A program made the translations under genes and the position numbers. Under the pieces are notes generated by a model, which saw only the letters and a list, made by a program, of their open reading frames with translations, did no database searches and was not told where the DNA came from. This document shows positions 16,241 to 25,257 of a DNA stretch of 64,000 nt, in pieces. The stretch covers positions 62,001 through 126,000 of the forward strand of contig JBAZMA010000001.1 in assembly GCA_041649995.1 (NCBI GenBank). Direction: 5' to 3'. Each line of letters begins with the position of its first letter. Positions within the stretch are counted from its first letter, which is position 1. The DNA is from JBAZMA01 sp041649995. GTDB lineage: Bacteria; Omnitrophota; Gorgyraeia; Velamenicoccales; Velamenicoccaceae.

Positions 16241-18436
16241 ATGCCCATATATTCATCCGATCAAAACGTAAAATCCGGAGTCCCGCTTGGAGGGATAGGC
16301 GCGGGCAAGATGGAAGTCCTGCCGCAGGGAGGCCTGGACAATTTTACGTTCCTGAATAATCTGCACAAGCCCCTGGTGTCGGCGGATGTTTGCGGCCGGC
16401 CGGGCATCCCGGGGTTTCATTTCGGGATCTTCTGCGAAGAAAAAAAGAAGAAGACGGCCAGGCTGCTGGAAACGCAGCCCGCGGGGGGTTATCCGGGCGT
16501 CTCCTCCATCCGTTACGAGGGCCGGTATCCGTTTGCCAGGTTGCGCTATGAAGACCCTGATTTGCCCGTCTCCTGCGAACTGGAGGCCTTTTCTCCCTTG
16601 ATTCCCCAGGATGAGAAAAATTCTTCTCTGCCGGCGGCTTTTTTCCGTTTTAAAGTGACGAACCCCGGAGCTCGCGCTGTCACGGTCAGCCTGATGGCCT
16701 GCGGCCGTAATCTCGCCGGGGACTGGTGCGTGGGCCGTTTCAATCAGGCCGCGCGCGAACACGATATGGTCAGCCTGAATTTTTACAACAGAAAAACTCA
16801 GGCCCAGGACCCTTGCGCCGGAGAGATGTCGCTCAGCCTGCTCAAGAGCCGCCGCTTCGACTGTTCTCTTGCCGGCGAATGGAATATGCAAAGCGCCCCT
16901 TTTGTCTTTGACAAGGATCATTTCTCCCTCGGAGAGCCCTGGCAGCAGTTCAGCAGGGACGGGACCCTGGGGGACGGCAACACCGAACGCCTGGTTTCTT
17001 CCGAGAGCGTGCAGTTGGGAGGCGCCTTGGCAGCCAAGACCGTCCTGAAAGCCCGCTCTTCGGTCGTCGTCACCTTTGTCTGGTCCTGGTTTTTCCCCGG
17101 TTTCGCCGAGGGCAGGATGTATGAAAACTGGTTCCATAACATCTCTGAGCTCAATCTGTATCTGGCGAGGAATTATGAGCGTCTGGGCGCGGAAACCAGG
17201 GCTTGGCATAAGGATTTGGCGGCCTTAAAGATCGACGACTGGCTCAAGGACGCCCTTGTCAATAACCTCTATCCTTTTTCTTCAAGCACATTGTGGAGCA
17301 AGCGCGGCCGTTTCGGTTTTTTCGAAGCCCCGGAAGTTTGTCCTTTGCTGGGCACTCTGGATGTCCGTTTTTTCGCCTCCACGGCTCTGGCCTTGTTTTT
17401 CCCCCAGATGGATCTTAAGGAAATCACGCAATTGGCGGAAGCCCAAAGGCCCCAAGGTTATATTCCGCATGATTTGGGAAATAAACGCAGTGACCTGCCT
17501 TCCAACAGCACCAATGGCCTGCTCTGGAAAGACCTGAATTCAAAATTCATTCTTCTGGTCTGGAGGGCCTTCCTTTTGACCGGCGATGAGGCTTTCCTGA
17601 AGAAGATGTATCCTTTTGTCAAAAAGGCCTTTTACTGGCTGTGCGCCTGCGATAAGGACAAGGACGGCCTGCCGGACAGCGAAGGCGCGGATTCCACGTT
17701 TGACATGTGGAGCCTGCGCGGCGCGACAGCCTATACAGGCGGCATATTCCTGGCCGCTCTGCTTGCCCTGGAGCGCATGGCCGGGCGCCTGGGCGATGAG
17801 GACATGGCGCAGGAAGCGCGTTTGTGGCATAAAAAAGGCCGTCTCCAGTTTGAAAAAAAATTATGGCACAAAAGTTATTTTATCGCATATAATGATTGCG
17901 GCAAGGAACTCTCGGAACGGCAGATTACCCACCAACTCCGCTCTCAGAAGGTCAGCATCTCCTGCACATCCTCTCAGCTCCTGGGGCAGTGGGCCGCTCA
18001 TTTGCTGGGGCTCGGCTATATCGTTTCCGAGGATAAGGTCAAAAAGGCGCTTGCGACGATCCTGAGCCTGAACGCCAATCCCTTCGGAGCCGTCAACGCG
18101 GTCCTGCCTTCGGGCGAGAAAGACCGGTCGAACTGGCACACCGAACATGTCTGGTTCGGCATGACGTATTGCCTGGGGGCTTTGGCCATTTATGAAGGTT
18201 TTGACAAAGAGGGCCTGGCTTTGGTCAGGAAGGCCTGGGAGAATGTTTCGCTCCATGCCCTGAATCCCTGGAACCAGCCGGACATGGTGTCCTCAACCGA
18301 CGGCAGCCACGTCTTCGGCGACCATTACATGCGCAATATGGTCCTGTGGTCGGTGTTGTGGGCCATGGCCCGTAAAGACAAACAGATCCTCGCGTTTTTG
18401 AAAAGGATTAAAGGCGATGAAAGAATCTTATTTTAA
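16241..18436 (+). CDS. GH116-family glycosidase (beta-glucosidase/glucosylceramidase-like)
   Basis: A 731-residue cytoplasmic protein. The N-terminal GVPLGGIGAGKMEVLPQGG is the signature of the GBA2/GH116 fold. The second half is an (alpha/alpha)6 barrel: Glu362 in RFGFFEAPE is the candidate nucleophile region and DSTFDMW (484-490), after DKDGLPDSEG, carries the expected acid/base aspartate; YTGGIFLAALLALERMA follows. No signal peptide. Family members hydrolyse beta-glucosides or beta-xylosides. The ATG at 16241 is chosen over a TTG at 16223; neither has a clear ribosome site. Its last 20 bases overlap the ROK gene, tying regulator and enzyme together. Confidence 0.8.
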   Translation: MPIYSSDQNVKSGVPLGGIGAGKMEVLPQGGLDNFTFLNNLHKPLVSADVCGRPGIPGFHFGIFCEEKKKKTARLLETQPAGGYPGVSSIRYEGRYPFARLRYEDPDLPVSCELEAFSPLIPQDEKNSSLPAAFFRFKVTNPGARAVTVSLMACGRNLAGDWCVGRFNQAAREHDMVSLNFYNRKTQAQDPCAGEMSLSLLKSRRFDCSLAGEWNMQSAPFVFDKDHFSLGEPWQQFSRDGTLGDGNTERLVSSESVQLGGALAAKTVLKARSSVVVTFVWSWFFPGFAEGRMYENWFHNISELNLYLARNYERLGAETRAWHKDLAALKIDDWLKDALVNNLYPFSSSTLWSKRGRFGFFEAPEVCPLLGTLDVRFFASTALALFFPQMDLKEITQLAEAQRPQGYIPHDLGNKRSDLPSNSTNGLLWKDLNSKFILLVWRAFLLTGDEAFLKKMYPFVKKAFYWLCACDKDKDGLPDSEGADSTFDMWSLRGATAYTGGIFLAALLALERMAGRLGDEDMAQEARLWHKKGRLQFEKKLWHKSYFIAYNDCGKELSERQITHQLRSQKVSISCTSSQLLGQWAAHLLGLGYIVSEDKVKKALATILSLNANPFGAVNAVLPSGEKDRSNWHTEHVWFGMTYCLGALAIYEGFDKEGLALVRKAWENVSLHALNPWNQPDMVSSTDGSHVFGDHYMRNMVLWSVLWAMARKDKQILAFLKRIKGDERILF

Positions 18437-19610
18437 GGGAGAGAACCTCTCGGAGCGCTCCCGCAAAAATCTTTTTATCTTGGACGCCATCCGCCGCCGC
18501 GGCCCGATCAGCAAGACCGATATTTCCAGCCTGATCGGCCTCAACGTTGTCACGGTGACGAATTATGTGGATGAGTTCCTGCGTCAGAAGATCGTTTTTG
18601 AAAAGGAATTCGATGTTTCCAAGGGCGGCCGCAGGCCTTTGCTGCTGGATCTCAACAAGTCCGCCGGCTACGCAGTGGGCATCGGCGTCAACCTGATGGA
18701 CACCATCGGCGTCGTTACGGATTTGAGCGGCAAGATCCTGCATAAGGTCAAACGCGGTAAATCCGGAAGCGGCTGCCGTGAGGTCGTGGATTCCATCCTG
18801 AACACGGCTTCGGCCCTTCTGGATGAGGCCAAGATCTACCGTCAGAAGATCAAGGGCATCGGTATCGGAATCGGCGGCGTGGTGGACGCTTCCCGCGAAA
18901 AGGTGCGCTGGCCGGAAAAGGTGAACGACGGATATCATTATATTCACGTGACCGTTCCTTTGAAGGACATCCTGGAACGGGAATTCCATCTGCCTGTCAT
19001 TATCGATAATGACGCGACCCTGGCGTGTTTCGGCGAGCAGTGGGTGGCCCTGGATTCCGAAATCAAAAATCTGCTTTATCTGTATTCGGGGGTGGGCAGC
19101 GGCATTATGATCAACAGGGAAATCTACCGCGGGACCACCGGCTGCGCGGGCGAAGTTTCCGTGCACCACGACAAGAAAGAATCTCCTTATTTTCTCGAGC
19201 GCTGGGAGGCGGACCTGGGGATCCTGGCGGATTATCGCAAGCGGCTGCAGTGGAAAAAGGGAAAGGCGCAGGTCCAGCCGTCCGATGTGAATTTGAGTGG
19301 GGTCTTCGAAGCGGCCAGGCAGGGAGAAGAGTTGGCTGTTGAGGTTGTGCGCGACGCCGGGCGCAGGCTCGGCCTCCGCGCCGCTTATCTGGTGAATTTT
19401 TTGAATCCCGAGATGGTGATTATCGGCGGCGGCATCGAAGAAGCGGGTATCGCCCTCATCGAAGAGGTCAAGAATGCCGTCTCGGAGTGGTCTTTTGAGG
19501 AGTGCGCTAATTCCGTCAAGATCGTTCCGTCCCGGTTGGGAGAGAACGGGGTCGCTTTGGGAGCGGCCAGCGTTGTCACGCGCCAGGTCTTTGCCGAGAT
19601 CAACGAATAA
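18417..19610 (+). CDS. ROK-family transcriptional regulator
   Basis: A 397-residue NagC/XylR-type regulator: a winged helix at about 10-70 (ISKTDISSLIGLNVVTVTNYV, then GGRRPLLL) followed by the ROK sugar-binding fold with IGIGIGGVVD, the acidic IDNDATLA motif and GSGIMINREIYRG. The cysteine-rich zinc motif usual in ROK proteins (CxCGxxGC) is absent; only TGCAGE remains, and the region after it is altered (HHDKKESPYFLERW). It starts within the GH116 gene (20-base overlap), so it is probably a sugar-sensing repressor of this operon made at low, coupled level. Confidence 0.85.
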   Translation: MKESYFKGENLSERSRKNLFILDAIRRRGPISKTDISSLIGLNVVTVTNYVDEFLRQKIVFEKEFDVSKGGRRPLLLDLNKSAGYAVGIGVNLMDTIGVVTDLSGKILHKVKRGKSGSGCREVVDSILNTASALLDEAKIYRQKIKGIGIGIGGVVDASREKVRWPEKVNDGYHYIHVTVPLKDILEREFHLPVIIDNDATLACFGEQWVALDSEIKNLLYLYSGVGSGIMINREIYRGTTGCAGEVSVHHDKKESPYFLERWEADLGILADYRKRLQWKKGKAQVQPSDVNLSGVFEAARQGEELAVEVVRDAGRRLGLRAAYLVNFLNPEMVIIGGGIEEAGIALIEEVKNAVSEWSFEECANSVKIVPSRLGENGVALGAASVVTRQVFAEINE

Positions 19611-19680
19611 GAAAAAGAATCCCCTCGCAGCTTCTTTAAGAACCCCAACCCCTTGCTCCAGAAACAATAATGTCTCTTTT

Positions 19681-19714
19681 GATCCGCGAAAAATCGCGGA
19701 TTTTTTATTTTTTT
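19681..19714 (+). terminator. rho-independent terminator of the glycan operon
   Basis: ATCCGCG/CGCGGAT stem with an A-rich loop, then TTTTTTATTTTTTT. It lies 70 bases after the ROK gene. The gap 19611-20003 also contains a promoter and a folded leader but no gene. Confidence 0.85.
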
Positions 19715-19845
19715 CGCTCACCCGTCTTTGGCCGGGTGCCCGGCCCGTCCTCTTTTTCTCCGTCGGAGAATGAAAGAAAAAGCCTTTCGGGGACTTTGAG
19801 CGCGTTTTTTAGGCCCTCCGAAGGCTCTTCTTATTTAAATTTTTC

Positions 19846-19874
19846 TTGCATAGTATTCTTGGATATGATATATC
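19846..19874 (+). promoter_or_regulatory. promoter for the coiled-coil protein
   Basis: TTGCAT at 19846-19851, 17-base spacer, TATATC at 19869-19874, in an A/T-rich patch distinct from the GC-rich flanks. Confidence 0.5.
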
Positions 19875-19883
19875 TAAATGCAA

Positions 19884-19929
19884 ATGAGAGCATGACTTGT
19901 GAAAGCTTATCATTTGATAAGCCTCTCAT
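19884..19929 (+). promoter_or_regulatory. two-stem leader hairpin
   Basis: Outer ATGAGAG (19884-19890) pairs with CTCTCAT (19923-19929); inside it GCTTATCA pairs with TGATAAGC (19905-19922, two-base loop). It would sit near the 5' end of the transcript of the gene at 20004. No known riboswitch class was recognised. Confidence 0.5.
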
Positions 19930-20003
19930 GAGCGATGTTCGGATCAGGCTAAATTTATAGCCTTGTCCCTCCGAAGGACGGTCGGGGTCATAAAGGAGGT
20001 GTA

Positions 20004-21206
20004 ATGAATAACAAAATAAAAATTTTGCTCGTCGGTCTTGCCGTCGTGTGCGCCGTTTCCCTGATCATCGCCTTCCAGTTAAATACCGTCAACAAAGCCC
20101 TCCGTAACGAATTCGCCCAAAGAGAACAGGAATTTTCCACGGAACGCCAGAATTTGAGCAATCAGCTGGCTTCCGTCACCCAGACCAGGAAAAAACTGGA
20201 CCTGGAACTTAACGACCTGCGCGCGAAATTTGACGCCCTCAGCAAAGAGAGGGACGATGTGAAATCGAAATTCGATCTCGTCACCAAGGAACGCGCCAGT
20301 TTGGTCGACCGCCTTCAGGACTTGACGCAGAAGAACAAGGAGCTTTCCGAAGAATCCGCCAAGATGAAGGAAACAGGAGGCGTTTCCTACACCGTGCCCG
20401 CGAGTTCTTCCTCGGACGACGCTTATTGGGCCAGGGTTTTGAAAGAGAAGGCCGCCCTTGAGATCGAAGTGCAGAGTTTGAAGGGCCAGTTGAATGACGT
20501 TCAGCTGAAAGCCGAAAAGGCCATGGAAGAAGGCCGAAAGCTGGACCTGCAATTCAAGACGGTCACCCAGGCCAGGGTCGACCTGGAGCGCAAGCTCGTT
20601 TATAACGAAAAACTTGCCGAATCCCTGTCGGAAGATCTGGTGCGGGAAAAACGCGATAAAAAATCCATTACCGACCAGCTGGAAAACCTGCGGCAGGAGA
20701 ATTTTGAACTCAAGAGCCGCCTCATGGCGCTGGGCGACAAGAAAACGTCCCTGGAGGGCCGTCTCGTCGACCTCCAGCAGGAGCGCGAGATCCTTTCCAA
20801 GCGCCTGGGGGAACTCGACAGCATTCTTCAGGACCGCGTGGATCAGATCATCCAGGTCAAAGACGATCTTAAAGCCGCCCGCACCGAAGCCAAGGAAGCC
20901 AGCGTCAAGGACAGCCGCGTCGTCCAACTGCAGCCTATTGTCGTCAAGGCGCAGGAAAATCTCCCTGCTGCCGGCGTGTCGCCCGGGGCCGGACAGGTCC
21001 TGGCCATTAACGAAGAGAATAACTTCGTGATCGTGGACATCGGGGAGGAAGACGGCGTCCGGGTAGGGCAATCTTTCAATGTGTTCAGGAATAATGAAAA
21101 GATCGCTTCGTTGGAAGTCATACAGATCAGAAAAGAAATTTCCGCCGCCGATATCAAATCCATTTCTCCCGGGTCAAAATTAAAGATCGGAGATATGGTC
21201 AGCTAG
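20004..21206 (+). CDS. membrane-anchored coiled-coil protein
   Basis: A 400-residue protein with one N-terminal membrane segment (ILLVGLAVVCAVSLIIAF, residues 7-24), about 270 residues of heptad coiled coil, and a small C-terminal beta domain (GQVLAINEENNFVIVDIGEEDGVRVGQ) like those closing FlgT or MreC-type envelope proteins. The topology suggests a rod reaching into the periplasm. AAAGGAGGT precedes the ATG. It has its own promoter and terminator, so it is probably a single-gene unit. Function unknown; cell-envelope spacing or tethering is an inference. Confidence 0.6.
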   Translation: MNNKIKILLVGLAVVCAVSLIIAFQLNTVNKALRNEFAQREQEFSTERQNLSNQLASVTQTRKKLDLELNDLRAKFDALSKERDDVKSKFDLVTKERASLVDRLQDLTQKNKELSEESAKMKETGGVSYTVPASSSSDDAYWARVLKEKAALEIEVQSLKGQLNDVQLKAEKAMEEGRKLDLQFKTVTQARVDLERKLVYNEKLAESLSEDLVREKRDKKSITDQLENLRQENFELKSRLMALGDKKTSLEGRLVDLQQEREILSKRLGELDSILQDRVDQIIQVKDDLKAARTEAKEASVKDSRVVQLQPIVVKAQENLPAAGVSPGAGQVLAINEENNFVIVDIGEEDGVRVGQSFNVFRNNEKIASLEVIQIRKEISAADIKSISPGSKLKIGDMVS

Positions 21207-21209
21207 GAC

Positions 21210-21287
21210 TTAAGGTTAAGGAAAGGTTGAAGGTTAAAGAGACGCTCCGCTTGGCCTTAGACCTCAACCTTAACCTTCTTTTTTTAT
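21210..21287 (+). terminator. repeat-built terminator
   Basis: Left arm of AAGGTTA/AGGTTGA-type 7-base units (21210-21238) pairs with CCTCAACCTTAACCTTC at 21262-21278 and is followed by a run of T. It could also be read as one more short-unit inverted repeat. Confidence 0.6.
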
Positions 21288-21388
21288 TTCAACGCTGATC
21301 CAACGCTATTTTCGCGAATTCCTGCCCGGGGCAGCTGCCAAAGAACGATGAGCGGCCATTTGCGTTGGATTCGTAACCATCCGCGTTT

Positions 21389-22402
21389 ATGAAAAAAACC
21401 AAAAAGATCGTCTCCATTGAGGATGTGGCCAGGGCGGCCGGGGTTTCCATCACGACTGTTTCGCGCGTGATCAACAGGTTTCCCACCGTCAAGGAAGAAA
21501 ACCGCAAGCGCGTGGAAGACGCCGTGCGCCTTTTGAATTTCAAACCGAACCTGGCCGCGCAGCGCCTGGCCAGCGGTTCAAACTATACGGTCGGACTGGA
21601 GATCCCCCGCTACGAAGGGATCTTTTATTCTTTTTACGCCATGGAGATTTTCCGCAGCGTCGGAATCGCCTGCGATTCCCTTCGCGTGGATTTTCTCCTG
21701 CATTTGACGGACGGCAAAAGCACGATCAACGCCTCGTCTGTCGGCGGTGTGGTTTTCGCCGACGTCATCAACAACCGTTCCCACGTCGAAGAGCTGTTGA
21801 ATATGGGGGTGCCTGTCGTCCTGATGAATTATCTGGCGCGCGGCCTGGAAGTTTCCAGCGTCAGCATCGACAATACGAAAGGCGCGCAGGCCGCTTGCGA
21901 ATATCTCCTGAATCTCGGGCACGAGTCGATCGCGTTTTTGACGGGGGATCTGATGACGCAGGCCGCGTCCGAACGCCTGGAGGGCTATAAGCTGGCCCTG
22001 GGGAAGGCGAACGTCCCGTTTAAGGAAGAGTTGATCCTCAAGGGGGATTATTCACGCAAGTCCGCCCGCGCGGCGGCGGAAAAAGTCCTGCAGTCCTCTC
22101 CCCGCCCGACTGCCGTTTTTGCGTCTTCCGACGACATGGCGATGGAGATGGTTTCTGTCTTTATGGAAACAGGGGTCAAGGTCCCCGAGGAGATTTCCGT
22201 GGTCGGCTTTGACGATGACCCGGTCTGTCTGTACGGCCCCGTGGCCATGACAACGGTCCGCCAGCCGATCAGGGACATGGCCCAGGCCGCCGTCAAGGAG
22301 CTTTACCTGAGGATGCAGGAGCCGGACCGTCCGGTCAACCGGATCATTCTGCCCGCGGAGCTCGTCATTCGCGATTCCGCGGCCCCGCCCAAAAAAAGTT
22401 GA
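21389..22402 (+). CDS. LacI-family transcriptional regulator
   Basis: A 337-residue regulator: N-terminal helix-turn-helix (SIEDVARAAGVSITTVSRVIN, then the hinge region NLAAQRLASG) and a periplasmic-binding-protein-like sensor domain (GVPVVLMNY, ASERLEGYKLAL, PTAVFASSDDMAMEM, VVGFDDDPV). The usual length is 330-340. LacI proteins bind sugars to control catabolic genes; the glycan locus just upstream is the natural target, but its operator was not identified. Confidence 0.9.
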   Translation: MKKTKKIVSIEDVARAAGVSITTVSRVINRFPTVKEENRKRVEDAVRLLNFKPNLAAQRLASGSNYTVGLEIPRYEGIFYSFYAMEIFRSVGIACDSLRVDFLLHLTDGKSTINASSVGGVVFADVINNRSHVEELLNMGVPVVLMNYLARGLEVSSVSIDNTKGAQAACEYLLNLGHESIAFLTGDLMTQAASERLEGYKLALGKANVPFKEELILKGDYSRKSARAAAEKVLQSSPRPTAVFASSDDMAMEMVSVFMETGVKVPEEISVVGFDDDPVCLYGPVAMTTVRQPIRDMAQAAVKELYLRMQEPDRPVNRIILPAELVIRDSAAPPKKS

Positions 22403-22443
22403 ATGAGCGCGCGCGAACACACAAGACGGAAAGTTAAAACCCG

Positions 22444-23487
22444 ATGGACGCCTCGATGAATCCGCTCAAGGGTCTTGGAAAAGATTTTCTCGCCACGGGG
22501 GTCGGCAGCCTTCCCTATACCGATTCCCGCGCTGCCGTGGACGCGGTTCTCGAGTCTTTCGCGGGGCATATGCCTTTCTGGCCGCAGCTGCCGCGCCGTT
22601 CTTTTTATGAGAATATGTATGTGCAGTTTACGGAGAATTTTCCCGGCATGCGGCTGGATGAATCACGAAAGTCCGCCTGGGTCGATACCGTGGGCCCGGA
22701 TTATCTGACGCAGTTCGAAGAATGTTTTCACAGGATTGAGGCCACGGACCTTGATTATTTCGCGATCAGCCGGCCTTACGCCGAGAGCCTTTACGGGCTT
22801 TGCGACCGGCTTGCGGCCGCCGGATGGCAAGGGTGGGTGAAGGCGCAGATCATCGGCCCGGTCAGCCTGGGGCTGACTTTGCTGGATGAGAGCAAGAATC
22901 CTATCCTCTACAATCCTGAGCTTTTCGAGATGCTGCCGTCTTTTCTGGCCCTCAAAAGCGCCTGGTTGATCCGCCAGGCCCGCGTGACAGCCTCGACCAA
23001 GGTCGTAATTTTCGTGGATGAACCCTATCTGGTCGCCGTGGGCACAAGCCAGTGCTCCCTGCCGAAGGAAACGATCGCCGCCAAGATCAACCAGGTTGTC
23101 CGCGCCATCCATCAGAACGGCAGTCTCGCCGGACTCCACTGTTGCGGGAACACGGACTGGGAGATGGTCCTGAATACGGATATTGACATTTTGAATTTTG
23201 ACGCCTATGGTTATATGGACAAGCTTTTGATTTACGAGAAGGCGATAGCCCGTTTTTTAAAAAAAGGGGGAGTGTTCGCGTTCGGTATTGTTCCCAATAC
23301 CGAGGATATCGCGCAGGAGGGGCTCGTGGAGCGATTCACCGAAATCCTTATGCGCCATCCGGCCCTCCTGGCCAATGGAGCCTTGGTCACGACGTCTTGC
23401 GGATGCAACGCGCTGTCGCAGGAACTCGCGCGCAGGGCTCTGGAAACCTGCGCTCAATTGGCGGGGCGGCTCAAGGGCGAATTTTAG
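22444..23487 (+). CDS. MetE-like (core methionine synthase / UROD superfamily) protein
   Basis: A 347-residue protein with the single-barrel fold shared by cobalamin-independent methionine synthase C-terminal domains and uroporphyrinogen decarboxylase. The N-terminal ATGVGSLPYTD and the potential zinc ligands (HCC in GLHCCGNTDW near residue 225 and C in TTSCGCNAL near residue 320) fit short core-MetE proteins that use a corrinoid protein as methyl donor. It lacks the N-terminal half of full-length MetE. It could instead be another UROD-like methyltransferase; no corrinoid protein gene is adjacent. Confidence 0.65.
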   Translation: MDASMNPLKGLGKDFLATGVGSLPYTDSRAAVDAVLESFAGHMPFWPQLPRRSFYENMYVQFTENFPGMRLDESRKSAWVDTVGPDYLTQFEECFHRIEATDLDYFAISRPYAESLYGLCDRLAAAGWQGWVKAQIIGPVSLGLTLLDESKNPILYNPELFEMLPSFLALKSAWLIRQARVTASTKVVIFVDEPYLVAVGTSQCSLPKETIAAKINQVVRAIHQNGSLAGLHCCGNTDWEMVLNTDIDILNFDAYGYMDKLLIYEKAIARFLKKGGVFAFGIVPNTEDIAQEGLVERFTEILMRHPALLANGALVTTSCGCNALSQELARRALETCAQLAGRLKGEF

Positions 23488-23515
23488 AAGGGATTCTTCA
23501 TAAATTAATCAACGT

Positions 23516-23546
23516 TTAATCCTGTCTCGAGCGGGATTAAGGAGGG
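23516..23546 (+). promoter_or_regulatory. hairpin abutting the ribosome binding site
   Basis: AATCC (23518-23522) pairs with GGATT (23534-23538) around a loop holding the CTCGAG palindrome, then AAGGAGGG. It follows the same layout as the hairpin at 11960, though with a shorter stem. Confidence 0.45.
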
Positions 23547-23551
23547 TGTTT

Positions 23552-24367
23552 ATGGTTATGGTCGTCAAGAGGGTCGGTTTGGTTTTGATCATGCTGGGTT
23601 TGCTTGGCCTGCAGTCCCCGGTTCTTTGGGCTCAGGAGAATGAAGAGCTGAGGGTGCCCAATGCGGCTCAGGAAACACCACAGGTTTTGCAGGAAGTCAC
23701 AGGTGAGGCTGTCGTAAACGAGGAAGTTCCGGCGCCCGCGCCCCAGCCTCCCTTGACAGAAGAGCAAACGATTCAGCCCCCGGCCCCTGTCCCTGCGACG
23801 CCGCAGGCCCCTGCTGCGCCTCCCGCGGAAACGCCAGGCCCGAAACAGCCGGTGGAGCCGCCTGCGCCGCCGCCTGCGCCTTATATGGAGATCAAGGACG
23901 TGGAAGCTCCGTCAGAGTGGGTTTGGGGAGAGGTCGTCGCCGTCGATGAGGCCGCGCGCGCCATCACCATCAAGCACTTGGATTACGATACCTACGAGGA
24001 AGTGCAAAAGGTCCTGACCGTCACGGACAAAACCCTTTTTGAAAACGCCGGGGACATCAAAGACATCAAACCCCAGGACCATATTACGGCCGATTACAGG
24101 ACGAACGGCACCATCAACGAAATCGAGATGATCGTCGTTGATAAAATGGAAACGAGCCCTGTGGAGACTCAGCCGGTCCCTGCCGCCGCGCAACCCGCGG
24201 AATCTCAGGAATCAGCCGGTCTCGCCCAACCGCCGGCAGTCCCCGAGGATACCATTGTTGTCCTTGAAGAAGATGCCGCCGGGCAGCAGGAGGTCGTGGA
24301 GGAACAGCCTCTGGTGTCAGAGCCTGCCGTTACCGACGTCAATGAGGAAACGGGAAACGCGCTGTAA
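23552..24367 (+). CDS. exported proline-rich protein of unknown function
   Basis: A 271-residue protein with a signal peptide (VGLVLIMLGLLGLQSPVLWAQ), a Pro/Ala/Glu-rich linker to about residue 110, a compact beta-rich domain (WVWGEVVAVDEAARAITIKHL...TVTDKTLFENAGDIKDIKPQD, about 120-190) resembling DUF5666-like OB folds, and an acidic disordered tail. The ATG at 23552 sits five bases after GGAGGG; a GTG six bases upstream overlaps that ribosome site and is less likely. A strong terminator follows. Confidence 0.6.
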   Translation: MVMVVKRVGLVLIMLGLLGLQSPVLWAQENEELRVPNAAQETPQVLQEVTGEAVVNEEVPAPAPQPPLTEEQTIQPPAPVPATPQAPAAPPAETPGPKQPVEPPAPPPAPYMEIKDVEAPSEWVWGEVVAVDEAARAITIKHLDYDTYEEVQKVLTVTDKTLFENAGDIKDIKPQDHITADYRTNGTINEIEMIVVDKMETSPVETQPVPAAAQPAESQESAGLAQPPAVPEDTIVVLEEDAAGQQEVVEEQPLVSEPAVTDVNEETGNAL

Positions 24368-24410
24368 TCAGGCAAGAGGCCGATTTTAAACGAAAAAAGA
24401 GCCAAAACCG

Positions 24411-24448
24411 CGGCCCCGTGAAAAAAGACGGGGCCGTTTTTTCTTTTT
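24411..24448 (+). terminator. rho-independent terminator
   Basis: CGGCCCCGT (24411-24419) pairs perfectly with ACGGGGCCG (24428-24436), eight-base loop, followed by TTTTTTCTTTTT. Confidence 0.95.
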
Positions 24449-24483
24449 AATCAGGCAATGGATCCGTTAGAAAATGAGGGTTT

Positions 24484-25173
24484 ATGACGCGCGGGACGAA
24501 AAGTAAGTTTCCCCTTGGGCCTTGGCCGCGGATTTTCATCTTTGATCTCGATGGTACCCTCGCCGATGCCTATCCGGCGATTTTTAAGAGTTTTAACGCC
24601 GCGATGGCCGCCTTTGGCTATCGTGAAAAAAGCCCCGCCGTTATCAGAAAAGCCGTGGGTTGGGGAGACCAAAAACTCCTTGAGCCGTTTGTGCGCCGCC
24701 GGGATCTGGCAGGTGTCCTGGCTTATTACCGCGAGCATCACGCCCGCGCCCTGTCTAGGGGCAGTTTTTGGATGCCCGGAGCCAGGCCGCTTTTGAGGGC
24801 GTTGAAAAAATCGGGCGCCCGCGTGGCGATTGCCAGCAACAGGCCCTCGGCGTTTACGCGCATGATCGTTAAAAAATTGGGCATGGAGAGGTTTCTGGAT
24901 GTCGTGCAGTGCGCCGACCGCCTCAGAGACAAGAAGCCGAGTCCCTGGACCTTAAGGAATATCCTGCGCAAATTGTCCCTGAGGCCCGAGGATGCCTTGT
25001 ACGTGGGGGATATGGCCATTGACATCCAGGCGGCAAAGAGGGCGCGCGTCAGCAGTGCCGCCGTAGCCACAGGCTCCAGCAGTTTAAAGGCGCTGAAGCG
25101 GGAAAAGCCGGATTACCTGTTCCGGGGCCTCGCGGAGCTAAGAATCGCCTTTTTGAAAAACAGACAGCGCTGA
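24484..25173 (+). CDS. HAD-superfamily phosphatase, phosphoglycolate-phosphatase-like
   Basis: A 229-residue cytoplasmic HAD hydrolase. All four motifs are visible: DLDGT (motif I), the IASN motif II, Lys in DKKPSPW (III) and VGDMAIDIQAA (IV). A helical cap lies between motifs I and II, as in Gph/PGMB-type enzymes. It is likely to remove phosphate from a small organic phosphate such as phosphoglycolate; the substrate is not determined by sequence. Confidence 0.8.
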   Translation: MTRGTKSKFPLGPWPRIFIFDLDGTLADAYPAIFKSFNAAMAAFGYREKSPAVIRKAVGWGDQKLLEPFVRRRDLAGVLAYYREHHARALSRGSFWMPGARPLLRALKKSGARVAIASNRPSAFTRMIVKKLGMERFLDVVQCADRLRDKKPSPWTLRNILRKLSLRPEDALYVGDMAIDIQAAKRARVSSAAVATGSSSLKALKREKPDYLFRGLAELRIAFLKNRQR

Positions 25174-25257
25174 CAGCGCGATGGTCTTCTGCCTTTCGGA
25201 GGGCCTTGGAACCGAAACTGACCTTGACCTCGCACCGTCGATTTGATATAAACATTA

